Shown: positions 34,482-45,242, counted from the stretch's first letter. The stretch is 64,000 nt of DNA from Artemisia argyi (GCA_030686995.1 CM060709.1:17017360-17081359), one strand, 5' to 3'. A program made the numbers and translations. Notes: a model not told the origin generated them from the letters alone.

Positions 34482-34512
34482 GGGGTACTAAAAAGCCACT
34501 TTTCTTGTAGTG
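34482..34512 (-). repeat. CACTA right terminal inverted repeat
   Basis: It ends CTTGTAGTG at 34512 and is followed by the TAG duplication at 34513-34515. It pairs with 17070-17100. Confidence 0.9.
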
Positions 34513-34515
34513 TAG

Positions 34516-36091
34516 TTATAAGGCTGCCATTAATGGTCCTGAAAAGGAGAAATGGCAGAGTGCTATGAATGGGGAAATGCAGTCCATGAAAGACAATGAA
34601 GTCTGGGAAGAAGTAGACTTACCTCCAAATGCTAAGGTAGTTGGAAGTAAATGGCTCTACAAAATGAAAACAGACATGGATGGCATTGTACACATCTATA
34701 AGGCTCGTTTGGTAGCTAAAGGCTATACTCAAACATTTGGTGTTGACTACGAGGAGACCTTTTCTCCTGTAGCTGACATTAGAGCTATTAGGATTCTCTT
34801 AGCCATAGCTGCCTACTATGACTATGAGATATGGCAAATGGATGTCAAAACCGCCTTCTTGAATGGTCGCCTAGATGAAGACATCTATATGGCGCAGCCT
34901 GAGGGGTTTTTGAATCCAGAATTTCCAAACCGTGTATGCAAACTTAAAAGATCCATTTATGGATTAAAGCAAGCATCACGTCAATGGAATAAGAGATTTG
35001 ACGCAGAAATCAAAAGTTTTGGATTTAGTCAAAATCTTGATGAGCCATGTGTATACCAGAAAGCTAGTGGGAGTAATGTTACTTTCCTTATCCTATATGT
35101 CGATGACATATTAATATTAGGAAATCATATACCAAGTTTAAACGAAGTTAAAGCTTATCTTGGTAGATGTTTTTCTATGAAGGATTTAGGAGAAGCAACA
35201 TTCATCCTTGGAATCAAGATCTACAGAGATAGATCAAAGCGGTTGATTGGATTAAGTCAAAGTACTTACATTGATAAAGTATTGAAGAGATTTAATATGC
35301 AAAATTCCAAGAAAGGATATTTGGCAATGCAAGTGGAACATGGCTTAAGTAGCAAACTATGTGCCTCAACACCTGAAGAGGTTGCAATCATGAAGAAGGT
35401 TCCATATGCTTCAGCAGTAGGATCTATCATGTTTGCAGTTAGATGCACAAGACCTGATGTGGCGTTTGCACAAAATATGACCAGTCGTTATCAACAGAAT
35501 CCAGGTGGAAAGCACTGGCACGCTGTTAAAAGCATTCTTAAGTATTTAAGGAATACTAAAGATATGTTTCTAGTGTATGGGGGAAATCCAGAAGCAGAAC
35601 TTGATGTTACAGGTTACTGTGATGCGTCCTTTAAAACTGATAAAGATGATACAAAGTCTCAGACGGGTTATGTCTTTGTTATTAATGGAGGAGCAGTTGA
35701 CTGGAAGAGCAAGAAGCAGACAACAATTGCGATGTCTGTTACAGAAGCTGAGTATATTGCTGCATCGGAAGCTGCGATGGAAGCTGTTTGGATCAGGAAA
35801 TTCATTTCGGGGCTTGGTATTATGCCGTCAATTGAATTACCTATTAATATGTATTGTGACAACTCTGCCGCAGTTACATTCGCCAATGAACCTGGAGTTA
35901 TGAAGGGCGCCATACATTTTCCAAGAAGATATCACTATGTTCGAGAACAAGTCGACATAGGTGAAATCAATCTACTCAAAATTTACACAGATAACAATCT
36001 AGCTGATCCATTTACGAAGGCTTTATCTAAGGAAAAGCTTACTCGACTTGCTGATGGCATTGGACTTCGTTTAGCTAGTAGTTTCATGTAG
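34516..36091 (+). CDS. Copia reverse transcriptase-RNase H, 3' half of split polyprotein
   Basis: The frame is open from the CACTA boundary; the first ATG is at 34565, but the true upstream frame lies at 14584-17069. The Copia RT domain has WEEVDLPPNAKVVGSKWLYK, KARLVAKGYTQ, DYEETFSPVA, WQMDVKTAFLNG and the active-site YVDDILIL at about 35095. RNase H follows, with YCDASF, AEYIAASEAAMEAVW, YCDNSAAV and HYVREQVDIGEI, then ADPFTKAL at the end. Motifs are intact with no stops. Separated from gag-integrase by 17.4 kb, it is not expected to be expressed as part of a polyprotein. Confidence 0.93.
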
Positions 36092-36927
36092 ATCTGTGGT
36101 TAGTATTTGGATAAAGTATTGTAAACAATAATTATTCGAATGAAATGAAGTATTGTGTTATGTTTATTTCTATTCATAAATATTGTATCCTATATTTGCA
36201 TGTTTAATCCATGAATAACTTAAGTTATTCTAAAATTGTCCGTTGTCAATTAATGATATGGGAGTATCATTGAACTAAGACAAATGTGAGATTTGGTATA
36301 TATATATAAATTATATTGGTGCGTAGACATGCCAAATTCACATGATATTCAATACTGGATAAATTGAATATAGGACAAAATCCCAACTACATGATTGTAC
36401 TTATGGATGTTGTCATTATAGTAAATCATGAATATTTATCCTCAGACTTGAGATACTAGGTAACTACTGTGGATGTAGCTCATTTTCTGTGAGATAATCT
36501 AACGCTATCCGTAACTGCTAGTTATAAGGATTATTTTCAGAGGTGATGCGAAGTTCATAGGTTATGCTTGTAGTCAATACAGGATTTGGTTCCTTCAAAT
36601 TTGTTTTGAAGTATAATACTATTTGGCCGCTCGTAGGATTAACAAGATGTTTGCATGGCCATGCCCAAGGTCTATCTGGAATACGTTCAGAAGAGTTGGT
36701 AATCTTGCTTAATCATAAATAACGAGAAACACTAGTTAATTATGGAATGACTTCAATCCATATCCAAATTAACATAGTATTAGAATCAAAAGGATAAGTA
36801 TGATGATGAATCATCAAAGGTGGTTTTTTTTTTTTTTTTTTTCAGGAAACCATACTCGAGATCGTTCTGGGGGCATTGGCGTGTTATGCTAGACTAACCA
36901 TTGTAATTGTTACATTAATTTATATCC
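36092..36927 (+). other. Copia 3' noncoding internal region
   Basis: No frame of note between the pol stop and the polypurine tract. A T-rich tract lies at about 36823-36842. Confidence 0.6.
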
Positions 36928-36937
36928 AAGTGGGAGC
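36928..36937 (+). other. Polypurine tract
   Basis: AAGTGGGAGC immediately precedes the 3' LTR, as expected for plus-strand priming. Confidence 0.75.
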
Positions 36938-37334
36938 TGTTAGTTTGACGGATAATAAATTAATATATCATGACCGGATTCGAACTCGAGACTTTGGGAT
37001 TGCACACTTTACGTATGAGTTTCAATGAATTAATAATTATTGTTTTAGTGACGAATAATTATTAAATACACGAAATATAAACTTAACGGTAACTAACGAC
37101 CGTTAGACGAGACATGAAGGACTAGAGTTGGAAGAGAGTGAAAGTTCGGTTCGGGTTGGGCTTTTGTAACCCATGGCCGGCCACACCCATAATCCCATAG
37201 GGTTTGGGATAGCTTTTGCTCCAAGCCTCTTGATTAGTATATAATGAGACCTCTCTCATTCATTCTAATCATCCCTTGGTTCCATTGCAACCTAATCTTC
37301 TCTAATCTCTTTCTTTGTGTCTAATCGATCTTTG
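36938..37334 (+). repeat. Truncated 3' LTR of the young Copia element
   Basis: It matches the first 397 of 709 bp of the 5' LTR without indels and with three substitutions (all T here, C there). After CGATCTTTG it stops and LINE sequence begins. Confidence 0.9.
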
Positions 37335-37880
37335 GGATTACATGAAATCTTTTGCTGCTCTTCCTAATTCGAATGAGGTTTTTCAGCAGATTCTGTTGGA
37401 GGTTGTTCCTTTTTCTAAACGAAAATCTCCTAAAAGTGTTGTTGCTAAGTTGGTTCTTGCTGCTTCGGCATATTTTATTTGGCAAGAAAGAAATTGGAGG
37501 TTGTACAAGAAGAATAAGAGATCGATTCAACAAGTTCGTGAGTGTATATACTCCACTGTTCGTCTCAAATTATTATCTTGTCGATTCAAGAAGTCCAAGA
37601 GTGGTGCTTCTCTGGCTCAAAGATGGAACCTTCCGAACCTGTGCTTTGTTTAATATGTTGTCGTATTGGGTTTGTCTTTGTAGTTTTAGGTGGTTCTTTC
37701 CTATTGGTGTCATTGGTTATGTATTCTTGGTTAGAAATCATATGGCATGTCATATGATCTAGTGGCTGTTCAAGCGTGTACTTGAGGTTAATGTGATATT
37801 CAGTCACATTCCAATGTACTTCATTGATTTTTTGGTGTAATATAATTTACCGGGGTGTCGTCCCTTTTACCCAAAAAAAA
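37335..37880 (+). mobile_element. LINE 3' fragment joined to the broken LTR
   Basis: The coding part (to 37653) reads FQQILLEVVPFSKRK, then SAYFIWQERNWRLYKK and RLKLLSCRF, the C-terminal tail of plant LINE ORF2. About 230 bp of 3' UTR and an A8 tail (37873-37880) follow. The DNA after the tail is duplicated-unit sequence, not the rest of the LTR, so this is not a simple insertion into the LTR. Confidence 0.75.
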
Positions 37881-38639
37881 TGTAGAGGTTTATGTATTCA
37901 AAACCTAACACCTCTTTCAAACTCATATCTTCAGGATGCTAGCTATCACATTCAAACAAAAATGACTTTAATACTTCCAAATACGTTAGTTCAAGACCTC
38001 AAAAATGAGCATGAAAATAAATGAGTTGTGTGAGAATAGTTGTTTTATTATGTGTACACTCTCGCTTGTAAAAGAAGTCGTATAGAAGTCATATAGGAGG
38101 AAGTGAGATTAACTTTGATCTCAGATACTAACGTATATTGGGATTAACTACAGGCTTAGATAACTAGAGTGTCAACTTTAGTACGATTAGAGTTGCAAGG
38201 TCATTTAAATTGTATTAACAAATGCGACCACGAATCTCAACAAGTAAAATGAAGCTAGTATTTCTTCAAAAACACGGATCCATCATGGGTGAATCTAGGA
38301 GTACCTGGTCATATGAAAAACAAGCCAAGGATTCCATTAAGGAGATCAAAAGTTCAAAACAGTATAAATCTCCACATTAAGTCACAAATAATTAAGAAAA
38401 TTACTTTTTATTCATTAAAAGCTAAAATAACGAGCGGTAGCCATAATGGCTGATTTGTAACAAAAAGTCCACTTTAAGGACATTTGCTAAAAAAACATTA
38501 TCGGGAGTGGTCAACATGCAAAAAAATGATACTATAGTGTCGAGATTTGTAGCTTACACTTATTTTTATTTTTGCCAGTTTATAAGAGCATTCGATATTC
38601 TTTTAACATTTTATTTCTACTCATCTCACTACCCACACA
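37881..38639. repeat. Duplicated-unit flank, no gene
   Basis: 37885-37945 matches about 1835-1895. 38310-38350 (CCTGGTCATATGAAAAACAA, GCCAAGGATTCC) matches the phrase that follows relics at 1146, 44030 and 60330. No coding frame is supported. Confidence 0.55.
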
Positions 38640-38820
38640 AAGGTTCCTCACCCCTTGCAAGGCCGGAGGTCCTTTTCTATCTTTGGTAGAACCGGAAACA
38701 TCCTCTCTACCTTATGTAGGGGTATAGTTGTCTACTTCTCAACCTCTCCCATACACCGTGGAAGACGGTATTGAGACTCATAACCCGTTGAAGACGGTAT
38801 TGGGAATTACTTTACTTTAC
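38640..38820 (+). mobile_element. Degenerate Au/TS-like SINE relic
   Basis: The run of GGAGGTCC, GGTAGAACCGGAAACA, CCTCTCTACCTTATGTAGGG and CTCCCATACACC resembles the body of the widespread Au/TS SINE families, which carry CCTCTCTACC...TAGGGGTA and a CCTCCCCA motif. It has an internal short repeat (GAAGACGGTATTG twice). The tRNA head is degenerate and no tail is clear. The assignment is from memory of the family. Confidence 0.45.
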
Positions 38821-39228
38821 TTTTCACTACCCACACAAAATTATAAAATGTGTTTTCCACTCATTATCGCTCTTCATCTAGCTAACATCTGTTCTATATG
38901 TCATAATCTTGTAAGATAATATGTAAGATTACTTAGCTAAGAGGAATATCATCTCTCTATTTATAAGCCACGACCATACATTTTATGATATATCGTCGGT
39001 TGGTTTGGACTTAAATGGTAACTGGGAGTTTTAAGGAGTTTAAGAAGTTAAAATTTGAGACATTCATTTGGGCTTCATCAAACCTTACTATCAATTTACC
39101 ACTTCATAGGGGTTAATTAACATAAGGGGGAAAATGCAATTTACAAAGAAACAAGCAAAATCTTAAACTAGCAATTGACAACGTATGCCAAATTATGCAA
39201 CACGTTTTCCTCATGCAGATTTGGTCTT
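38821..39228. other. Intergenic, no gene recognised
   Basis: AT-rich DNA with no supported coding frame or repeat structure. Confidence 0.4.
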
Positions 39229-39279
39229 TATATACAGACTTCCTCGCTCTCAACTTATACTGCTCGAGCGATGTGGGAT
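39229..39279 (-). promoter_or_regulatory. Candidate snRNA-type promoter (USE plus TATA, 34-nt gap)
   Basis: The minus strand has ATCCCACATCG (39269-39279), an exact match to the plant snRNA upstream sequence element RTCCCACATCG. Thirty-four nt later comes TATATA (39229-39234, in TATATAAAG). That spacing is the one described for Pol II snRNA genes in plants. I do not recognise a U1-U5 sequence downstream, so this may be a relic or chance. Confidence 0.35.
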
Positions 39280-40815
39280 TAAACCGACACCCCCAGGCAT
39301 CATATCATGAGTATGTAAAAACACGAGAAAGCTTGCATATCGTCTACATGCCAGGATTTCGAGGTAAATATCCTCCCCAACTCCCGTGTTAGACCCGCTC
39401 CTAAGCCATGAAAATAACTACGGTTGAGCATATTGAAACGTTTTCAAGCTAAGAAAATACTTTCATAGTCTCATGTTGTCATAAATTTGCATCATTCCAA
39501 GCTTTAAAAATAGCTCAACCAACTTGACTGAAATGAGATTCTAAAAGAATAAGCTGTTGATACAAAGAATAAGTGATCTCGAGATCGTATCAACAATTTA
39601 TTATCTAATACAACGAGTTATGACAATGTTAAACATCAATTACTTTTATATTGCTACGTTTAATCGCGAGTCAAGTGTTAGTTGGTCGAATATGAGCCGA
39701 TTTGTCTTGAAAAGAGTTAATTCCATCATGATAACAAGTAATGTTGTGTACAATCTTCATTTCCCAAAATCTGAACTACTTAATGGTCGTAAAACAAATA
39801 CTCGTGCTATATAAATATTACTTTGATGAGTGTAGTTCGTATATATCACGACTTCACGAGTCCTCGTATGCGTTAGATGTTGTACATAAGGGTATAACTT
39901 TAGGCCTACTTAAGGCAGAATAGACTAAGAGTAACCATCGTAACAATCTATATCATGCCAAAAAGGTATATAAGTAGTTAGTTGAAGGTGAACACAACTA
40001 AATGAACTTTTCATTACTATATATGATACTATGTGTTCAGTAGTCAAAAGGTCCAAGCTAATAGTAATAGCCAGTCATCAAGTTATTGGACACAGGTCTA
40101 AAAGTTTTTAAATCACAGGCATATAAAAACAAGGTTAAGATGGTTAAAGTCAGCATAAATAAAGATTATCTTGGATTCTTGGGCATATATCATTGGGTTT
40201 GATATTTGAAGTCATATATTTTTAGAACCGAATTAAGTTTCTCTATTCGGGTCAAATCAGGTCGGTTTTATTCAGGCTGAGGCTTAAAAGAGCATACATG
40301 AACCTCACCTTATTATGATTTCGGGTTGATCGGGTTCGGGTTTATTTGGATCGGGTCTAATCGGGTTTGGGTCAACCCGAATATGAGTAGTATACACAAA
40401 CATTTTGGATGATATCATAAGTTTGAATGGAAAATGAACTTGGATGTTCTCCACATAAACAACAAAGACACATCTGAAGACTAGGCATGCAATCTCACCA
40501 AAACTACATAGACATTTTCTAACATGTTGTTAGAAAAGTGATTAAGGGGTGTGATAAAAATATTAAATAATTCATTAAGGATAGTTTAAAAGAAAATAGC
40601 TATTTCGGTTGGATTTTCATGAGAAAAATAGGTTACTTACTTAAAATGTAAAAGTATTCTAACTCGCATCCGACTCACGTAGTGGAAAGAAAATGTAAAA
40701 ATCTCACAACTCGCATATCCCATATCACACCTTTTTTTTTTTTTTTTTTTTTTTTTTAAGCAGAAGCATAAAAACTTGTATTCCAAAAACGTTAATGATT
40801 TGAAAAAAAAAAAAA

Positions 40816-40818
<3 letters not shown>
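39280..40818. other. Intergenic with a hAT-like remnant
   Basis: About 40230-40385 holds CGGGTTGATCGGGTTCGGG and GGGTCAACCCGAATATG, like the interior of hAT MITEs in this window, without recognisable ends. About 40440-40560 matches 45770-45830 and 63030-63160. A T tract lies at about 40732-40757. No gene is seen. Confidence 0.45.
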
Positions 40819-40881
<63 letters not shown>

Positions 40882-40901
40882 ATATATATATATATATATA
40901 T
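40819..40901. repeat. (AT)n microsatellite
   Basis: About 40 AT units with one interruption (a C near 40880), directly adjoining the SINE that follows. Confidence 0.95.
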
Positions 40902-41196
40902 CAACAACCATGTGGTCTAGTGGTTTACACTTAACTTGTTAAGTGTGCCACTATGAGAGTAGTACCGGATGGGTGACCATCCGGGAAGTCCTCTTTATCA
41001 CAGGGTCTGTTGATACCAGGCTTTCAAAGTCCTTCAATGAAGGTTTCAACCCACTAGGGTTCGAATCTGGAGAAGGCAGGGTTTACTTCAAATTAAGTGT
41101 CGTGCCTTCGGCCGGCTTAAGTTGAAGGTTTTCCCCCATCGGGTTTCAATTGGACATGGATTTCCCTTAAAGAAAGTAACCGTTCAAAAAAAAAAA
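40902..41196 (+). mobile_element. Composite SINE with tRNA boxes and a 5S-rRNA-like core
   Basis: An A-box-like TGGTCTAGTGG (40913-40923) is followed by a segment resembling 5S rRNA (about 40931-40993: AGAGTAGTACCGGATGGGTG then CCGGGAAGTCCTC). Then a B box GGTTCGAATCTGG (41058-41070), a body (GTGCCTTCGGCCGGCTTAAG, CCCCCATCGGGTTTCAA) and an A11 tail (41186-41196) preceded by GTTC. It is about 295 bp and noncoding. The last bases before the tail (CCGTTCAAAA) match the 3' end of the LINE at 1196-1690, as expected if that LINE type mobilised it. No target duplication is visible beside the microsatellite. Confidence 0.7.
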
Positions 41197-42569
41197 TTTG
41201 AAAGGAAAAAATACATAATTTTGACTTAAAGCCGTTTGTAAATTATAATATCAAATAAAAAAGTTGAGTTTTAAACAAAAGCAAAAGTTCAAACTTTTTT
41301 CGAAAAACAAAACCGGTGCATTTAATGTGAAGTATATACAACATCGAGATGGAAGTGCAAGGCTTGCCGGAATTGATCACATGATATTTAGTAATTAGTA
41401 TAGAATTAAAAGTCGGTTATGTTTTGAGATGAAGTTGAAAATGTTGTAAGAATAATTGATGATTTAACCTAATGTAATATATATAGATTTATGTATTATG
41501 TTAATGCATTTTCATATACAATTAATTTATGTGTGTTTTCTATTGATGTAGCTCACATGTGTGAATTGATTCAAGAAAATGTGCACGAGCCTCTATGTAA
41601 AGCAACATTTAAATAGTTAAATGACACTTTTTTGTGTGATTAGTTTATGTAAGCATGCAACTTGAATAATGAATATAATAGAAAAAATACATAATTTTTG
41701 CTCGAACCCATTTGTAAATTAAAAAAATTAAGTTTAAGACATAATAGTGGAGTCAAAAGGTTTTAGGAATTATTAACAGTATGCTAATTAATATTCATTT
41801 GGTTATCTATTTAGAATTGGATTTATTGATAAAATTTATTAATATTAATTAGACTTCAATATTAATTTTCAATGAATTTTTTTTAGTGCTAAAGGTAAAT
41901 TTATATTAATCTCCAACCATTTTGTACAAAATTATAAGATAGAGTCAATGCTATTTGGACATGCCCAAAAGAACAGAAAACACAAGAAAGCTAATACATC
42001 TGATATGTGATAACATTGTACACTATCTCTGATACAACTAGAAACAAAGATGGCCACCTGACCATTTCTTGCAGTGCTCCAAGCTTTCTTCCAACACATT
42101 CACTACCTCAATTTATCTTTTAATTTTTTATGAAATTAGTTGTATAATAAAATGAGATGAAGTTAAAAAGGTTTGTAACGATTTTTATACAATTTCTGTA
42201 GCATTATTGTATACACATTATTACACAAACTTTAACCTACAAACTTAATAAAGAAAATATTTAGCGCAAATTAAACTATGACCAATTAGATAAACCCCGT
42301 GTGCTTCATCTTACCATGCAAAAACCATCTAATGGACAAGTATTGTAAGGATAAGTAATATACCAAAAGAAACAAAGTCATTTTTTTATCATGCAAATAA
42401 GTAATAGGCCAAAAGAAACAAAGCCATCACAACTTAATAACCAAATGCCCATTTATTAAATACAACACCACAAAACGAAAACAACATCAAACATTTTTAA
42501 ATTTTTATACAAGAAAGTCAAAACGTTTCATACAACACAGAAAGAATACGATATTTACAATTAGATTCG
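41197..42569. other. Intergenic, partially self-repeated
   Basis: 41200-41300 and 41675-41760 share an AAAAAATACATAATTTTG-like start, then CATTTGTAAATTA, suggesting an old direct repeat. No gene is seen. Confidence 0.4.
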
Positions 42570-43392
42570 AAGCCTGTGCGTAGCACGGGTTCTGCATGCC
42601 TCATACTTTATAAGATGAACTTTGTTTTACATAAGTATTATCATTATTTTGAGACCTTTATATATTAAAACTTAAAATTTTTATAAATATAAGAATTAGT
42701 TTTACTATACGTTAAATATTTTTTTACACTAATATTAGTTTTAGACTTTTATCCATTAAAGTATTTTTTACTATATATGTTAAATAAGGACTCATGTTAT
42801 TTTATTTTAAAAGTTTAATTTATATGTATATAGCTTGAATATTAAATAAGGCTAAACTATTGTTAACGAGAATATAAATATCAAATGTAAGCACGGATTA
42901 CTGTGATATGAAAATAAATATAGAATGACTCATGACATTCTTATTTAAAGTTTATAAATGGATATCCATAAAAACATTTATAAAAAATTTTACGAAGCAT
43001 ATTTTACCTTCATCAAGAGGACTTCCCTCACTACGAAAGATGTTTCGTGGATGGCGTACTGATATATCTCCTATTCGTGCTGATTATGTTCTACTAAACT
43101 CACACATTTTTTAAAACATGATATGAATAGTTAAAGTTAAACAACAACATCAACCTCAACCTCAATATTTATGTCAGTTAAACAAAGTTAAATATTTCAA
43201 CCAACAAATTTTTTTAGAAAATGTTATTGTAATAGATATTAAAACATAATAAAAAAATTATGGACAAGTATTAGTTATACTTATATCATAATTTTCATGG
43301 GTAAATTCTTATATGTCCAGATACTAAACTAAAATTTTAAAATAATTTTGATTTATGCGTAAACCCCGTGCGTACACGGGACTTATAGCTAG
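42570..43392 (+). mobile_element. Helitron-like remnant, plus strand
   Basis: It ends CCCCGTGCGTACACGGG hairpin, then ACTTATAG, then CTAG followed by T (CTAG at 43389-43392), a Helitron 3' terminus. Much of 42600-43300 is the inverse of 56300-56880 in the better-defined Helitron. The 5' end is unclear. A second palindrome, CCTGTGCGTAGCACGGG, at about 42574-42592 marks the left limit used here. Confidence 0.5.
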
Positions 43393-43467
43393 TTTATGAT
43401 ATAAGTTAACTTAACTAATACGAATGGGTTTCAATTTATTTTTAAGTTCGTATCCTATCATCTTATT

Positions 43468-44040
43468 TATATATTGTTGTAGAGTTTGTTTAGCTATCTA
43501 TATGGGAAAAAGTCACGAAAGTAAAACTCAATATCTCATATGAAAAGAGAAAAATTGAAAATCCGTTTAGTTAAACTTTTTTTCAATAATTTTCAAAAAA
43601 TGTGCAATTCTAATTCTCTAAATTACTAAAGGTTTGAAAAGTCCATTCTACTCTTCTCACTTTTTTCATTCTCTATGAATTTAGAAACGAAAAAACAAGA
43701 AAAATTTTCACCAACTAAACGGCCTTTCCTTCTCAAGCTTTTCTTTTCTACAATGTCTCCATCCTAACACCCTCGCCTACACATTCAAACACCTCATTTC
43801 ACACACAATATCGTAATGTCGTTGTTCGATTTCACCCTCCTTATCATCACAACCAACGACTCAACCCAAAGACCCATTCCTCGCATTCACTTCATCCTTT
43901 TCACACTCTCCACAACACACTATCAATATGCTCACTCCGTTTATATATGTACGTTATATTCAAAAAAACTAACTCGTCACATCTCTTTAAAGAATTAACA
44001 AAAGTAACCATGAATCGTGACGTCTATACCAGGTCATATG
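43468..44040 (+). pseudogene. LRR receptor-kinase gene-start relic, copy 4
   Basis: TATATA (43468-43473), 24 nt, then a degenerate CTATATGGGAA (43498-43508). About 200 bp of unrelated DNA separates this from the conserved leader (CTCCATCCTAACACCCTCGC) and the decayed start ATGTCGTTGTTCGATTTCAC. It ends with the CATGAATCGTGACGTCTATA phrase shared with copies 3 and 11. Confidence 0.5.
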
Positions 44041-44201
44041 AAGTACAAACCAAAGATTCGAATAAGGTGACGAACACAACATATATAACACGCTAGATTA
44101 TGATCAAATAAGCTATTAAAAAATAAGACCTACCTCATGTGAAGAGATTTGATTTTTCACTAAGGCATTGTTATTTCAATAGTTACATTCTTAGTCTCAA
44201 C

Positions 44202-44420
44202 TATGTATTGCTCTAGTGTTTGCTCATTCACCGATGTGGGACAAAGTCACCACCACATATCACACACAATGTCACTACTCCTCGTCACCCTCCAGCGAAC
44301 TCAACCAAAGCACTTACTACTCACATTCATCTCAACACCTTTACGCGCTCCTCGTATCCAATGAACACCTCACACTCAATTTGCACATGTAACGTTTTTT
44401 GTTCTCCATAATATTGTAGG
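44202..44420 (+). pseudogene. LRR receptor-kinase gene-start relic, copy 5
   Basis: TATGTA (44202-44207), 24 nt, then CGATGTGGGAC (44232-44242). The leader is partly deleted. The frame reads TQPKHLLLTFIST and ends CTCNVFCSP, corresponding to the LRRNT region C-x-W-x-G-x-x-C with the Trp lost. It is broken by a stop. Confidence 0.5.
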
Positions 44421-45242
44421 TTATGATTATATAGTTTGATCTTATTGTTTGAAAGAGGAAAAGTTTTATTTTGTGACATTATATGTAAGTAATTTGGTGG
44501 CGATGATACCATTTTAATTGTATTTGAATTCCATTCATGTAAAGTGATACTCGTAAAAAAAATAATACAATTTTTACCTAATAATTAGTAGTAGATTGCT
44601 TAGATTTGAAGACTCCGTTAACTAACAAATCGCATGCTTCAAAAAAAATTCGTCATTTTCATGCAAAAATTAGCTTATAATTAAGTACTTTAATTAATCG
44701 TAAAATGAAAAAGATTCGTTTGGATTTATAAACCTTTCATTTTACTTGGCCAAAAAATTTGGATCTATAAACCTGTGATTTACTCTCTGTTCCTGAGTTT
44801 TTATTTGGAGAGAAAAGAAGAGAAGTGAAGAGAAAATTAAAAAAAAAAAAAAAAAAAAAATTGTATTCTCGAGTTTTTTCGAAAGAGAGAAGAGAAGAGC
44901 AAATTATGCCAAAACTTTTCTCATAATCTTCTTCCTAAATTGGGATGATTTGAAGAGAAGGTGATTTTAAAGCTTTTTTTTGCTTACATCTCTCTTCTTT
45001 TCTTTCCAACTCGGGAACACAATATTAAAAAACAAAATATTTATCCTCTCTTATTCTTTTCTCTCTTTGTTCCCTTTCCATTTCTTTTCTCTCTTTGTTC
45101 CTTTTCCATTTCTCTTCTTTCCGTTTTATACTCGAAACAGAGTGTTACATCGCACAAAAATGGATTTTATGAAGATTTTTATATTAAAGACACTTAAACA
45201 TGCTCATTAGAATTACATTAATCACATTAATATAGCCTTATT
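44421..45242. other. Intergenic with an A tract and CT-rich repeats
   Basis: An A tract lies at about 44839-44860. TTCCNTTTCTTTTCTCTCTT-like phrases repeat at 45060-45120. The wording at 44450-44700 matches 62050-62290 in order, so it belongs to the duplicated unit after copies 5 and 12. No gene is seen. Confidence 0.5.

Larger units (their letters stand above)
17070..34512. mobile_element. 17.4-kb CACTA (En/Spm) DNA transposon with both transposition genes
   Basis: The ends are CACTACAACAAAAGTGG and its inverse CCACTTTTCTTGTAGTG, flanked by the 3-bp duplication TAG (17067-17069 / 34513-34515), diagnostic of CACTA elements. Subterminal repeats fill about 1 kb at the left and 0.9 kb at the right. 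Genes in order are a GRF-zinc-finger gene (+), an 80-codon ORF (+), TNP2 (-), a 121-codon ORF (-) and a TNP1/TNPA-like gene (+). Because it sits in a Copia element with nearly identical LTRs, its insertion is recent. TNP2 is fully open; the second gene has one apparent frameshift. Confidence 0.95.
12323..37334 (+). mobile_element. Young Ty1/Copia retrotransposon, split by a CACTA element
   Basis: The order is 5' LTR (12323-13031), primer site, 1.55-kb leader, gag-protease-integrase (from 14584), CACTA insertion (17070-34512), reverse transcriptase-RNase H (to 36091), polypurine tract and truncated 3' LTR (36938-37334). Over the 397 bp that can be compared the LTRs differ at three positions, so insertion was recent. 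Without the CACTA and one TAG copy the pol frame is continuous, about 1,353 codons. The 3' LTR lacks its last 312 bp and abuts a LINE fragment, so the right target duplication cannot be checked. Confidence 0.95.

Noticed and set aside
40725..40907. Open frame of alternating Tyr-Ile residues
   Set aside because: It is a translation of the (AT)n repeat.
40931..40993. Genuine 5S rRNA gene
   Set aside because: Only the 3' half-like core is present, with gaps, and it is embedded in a SINE with a poly(A) tail.
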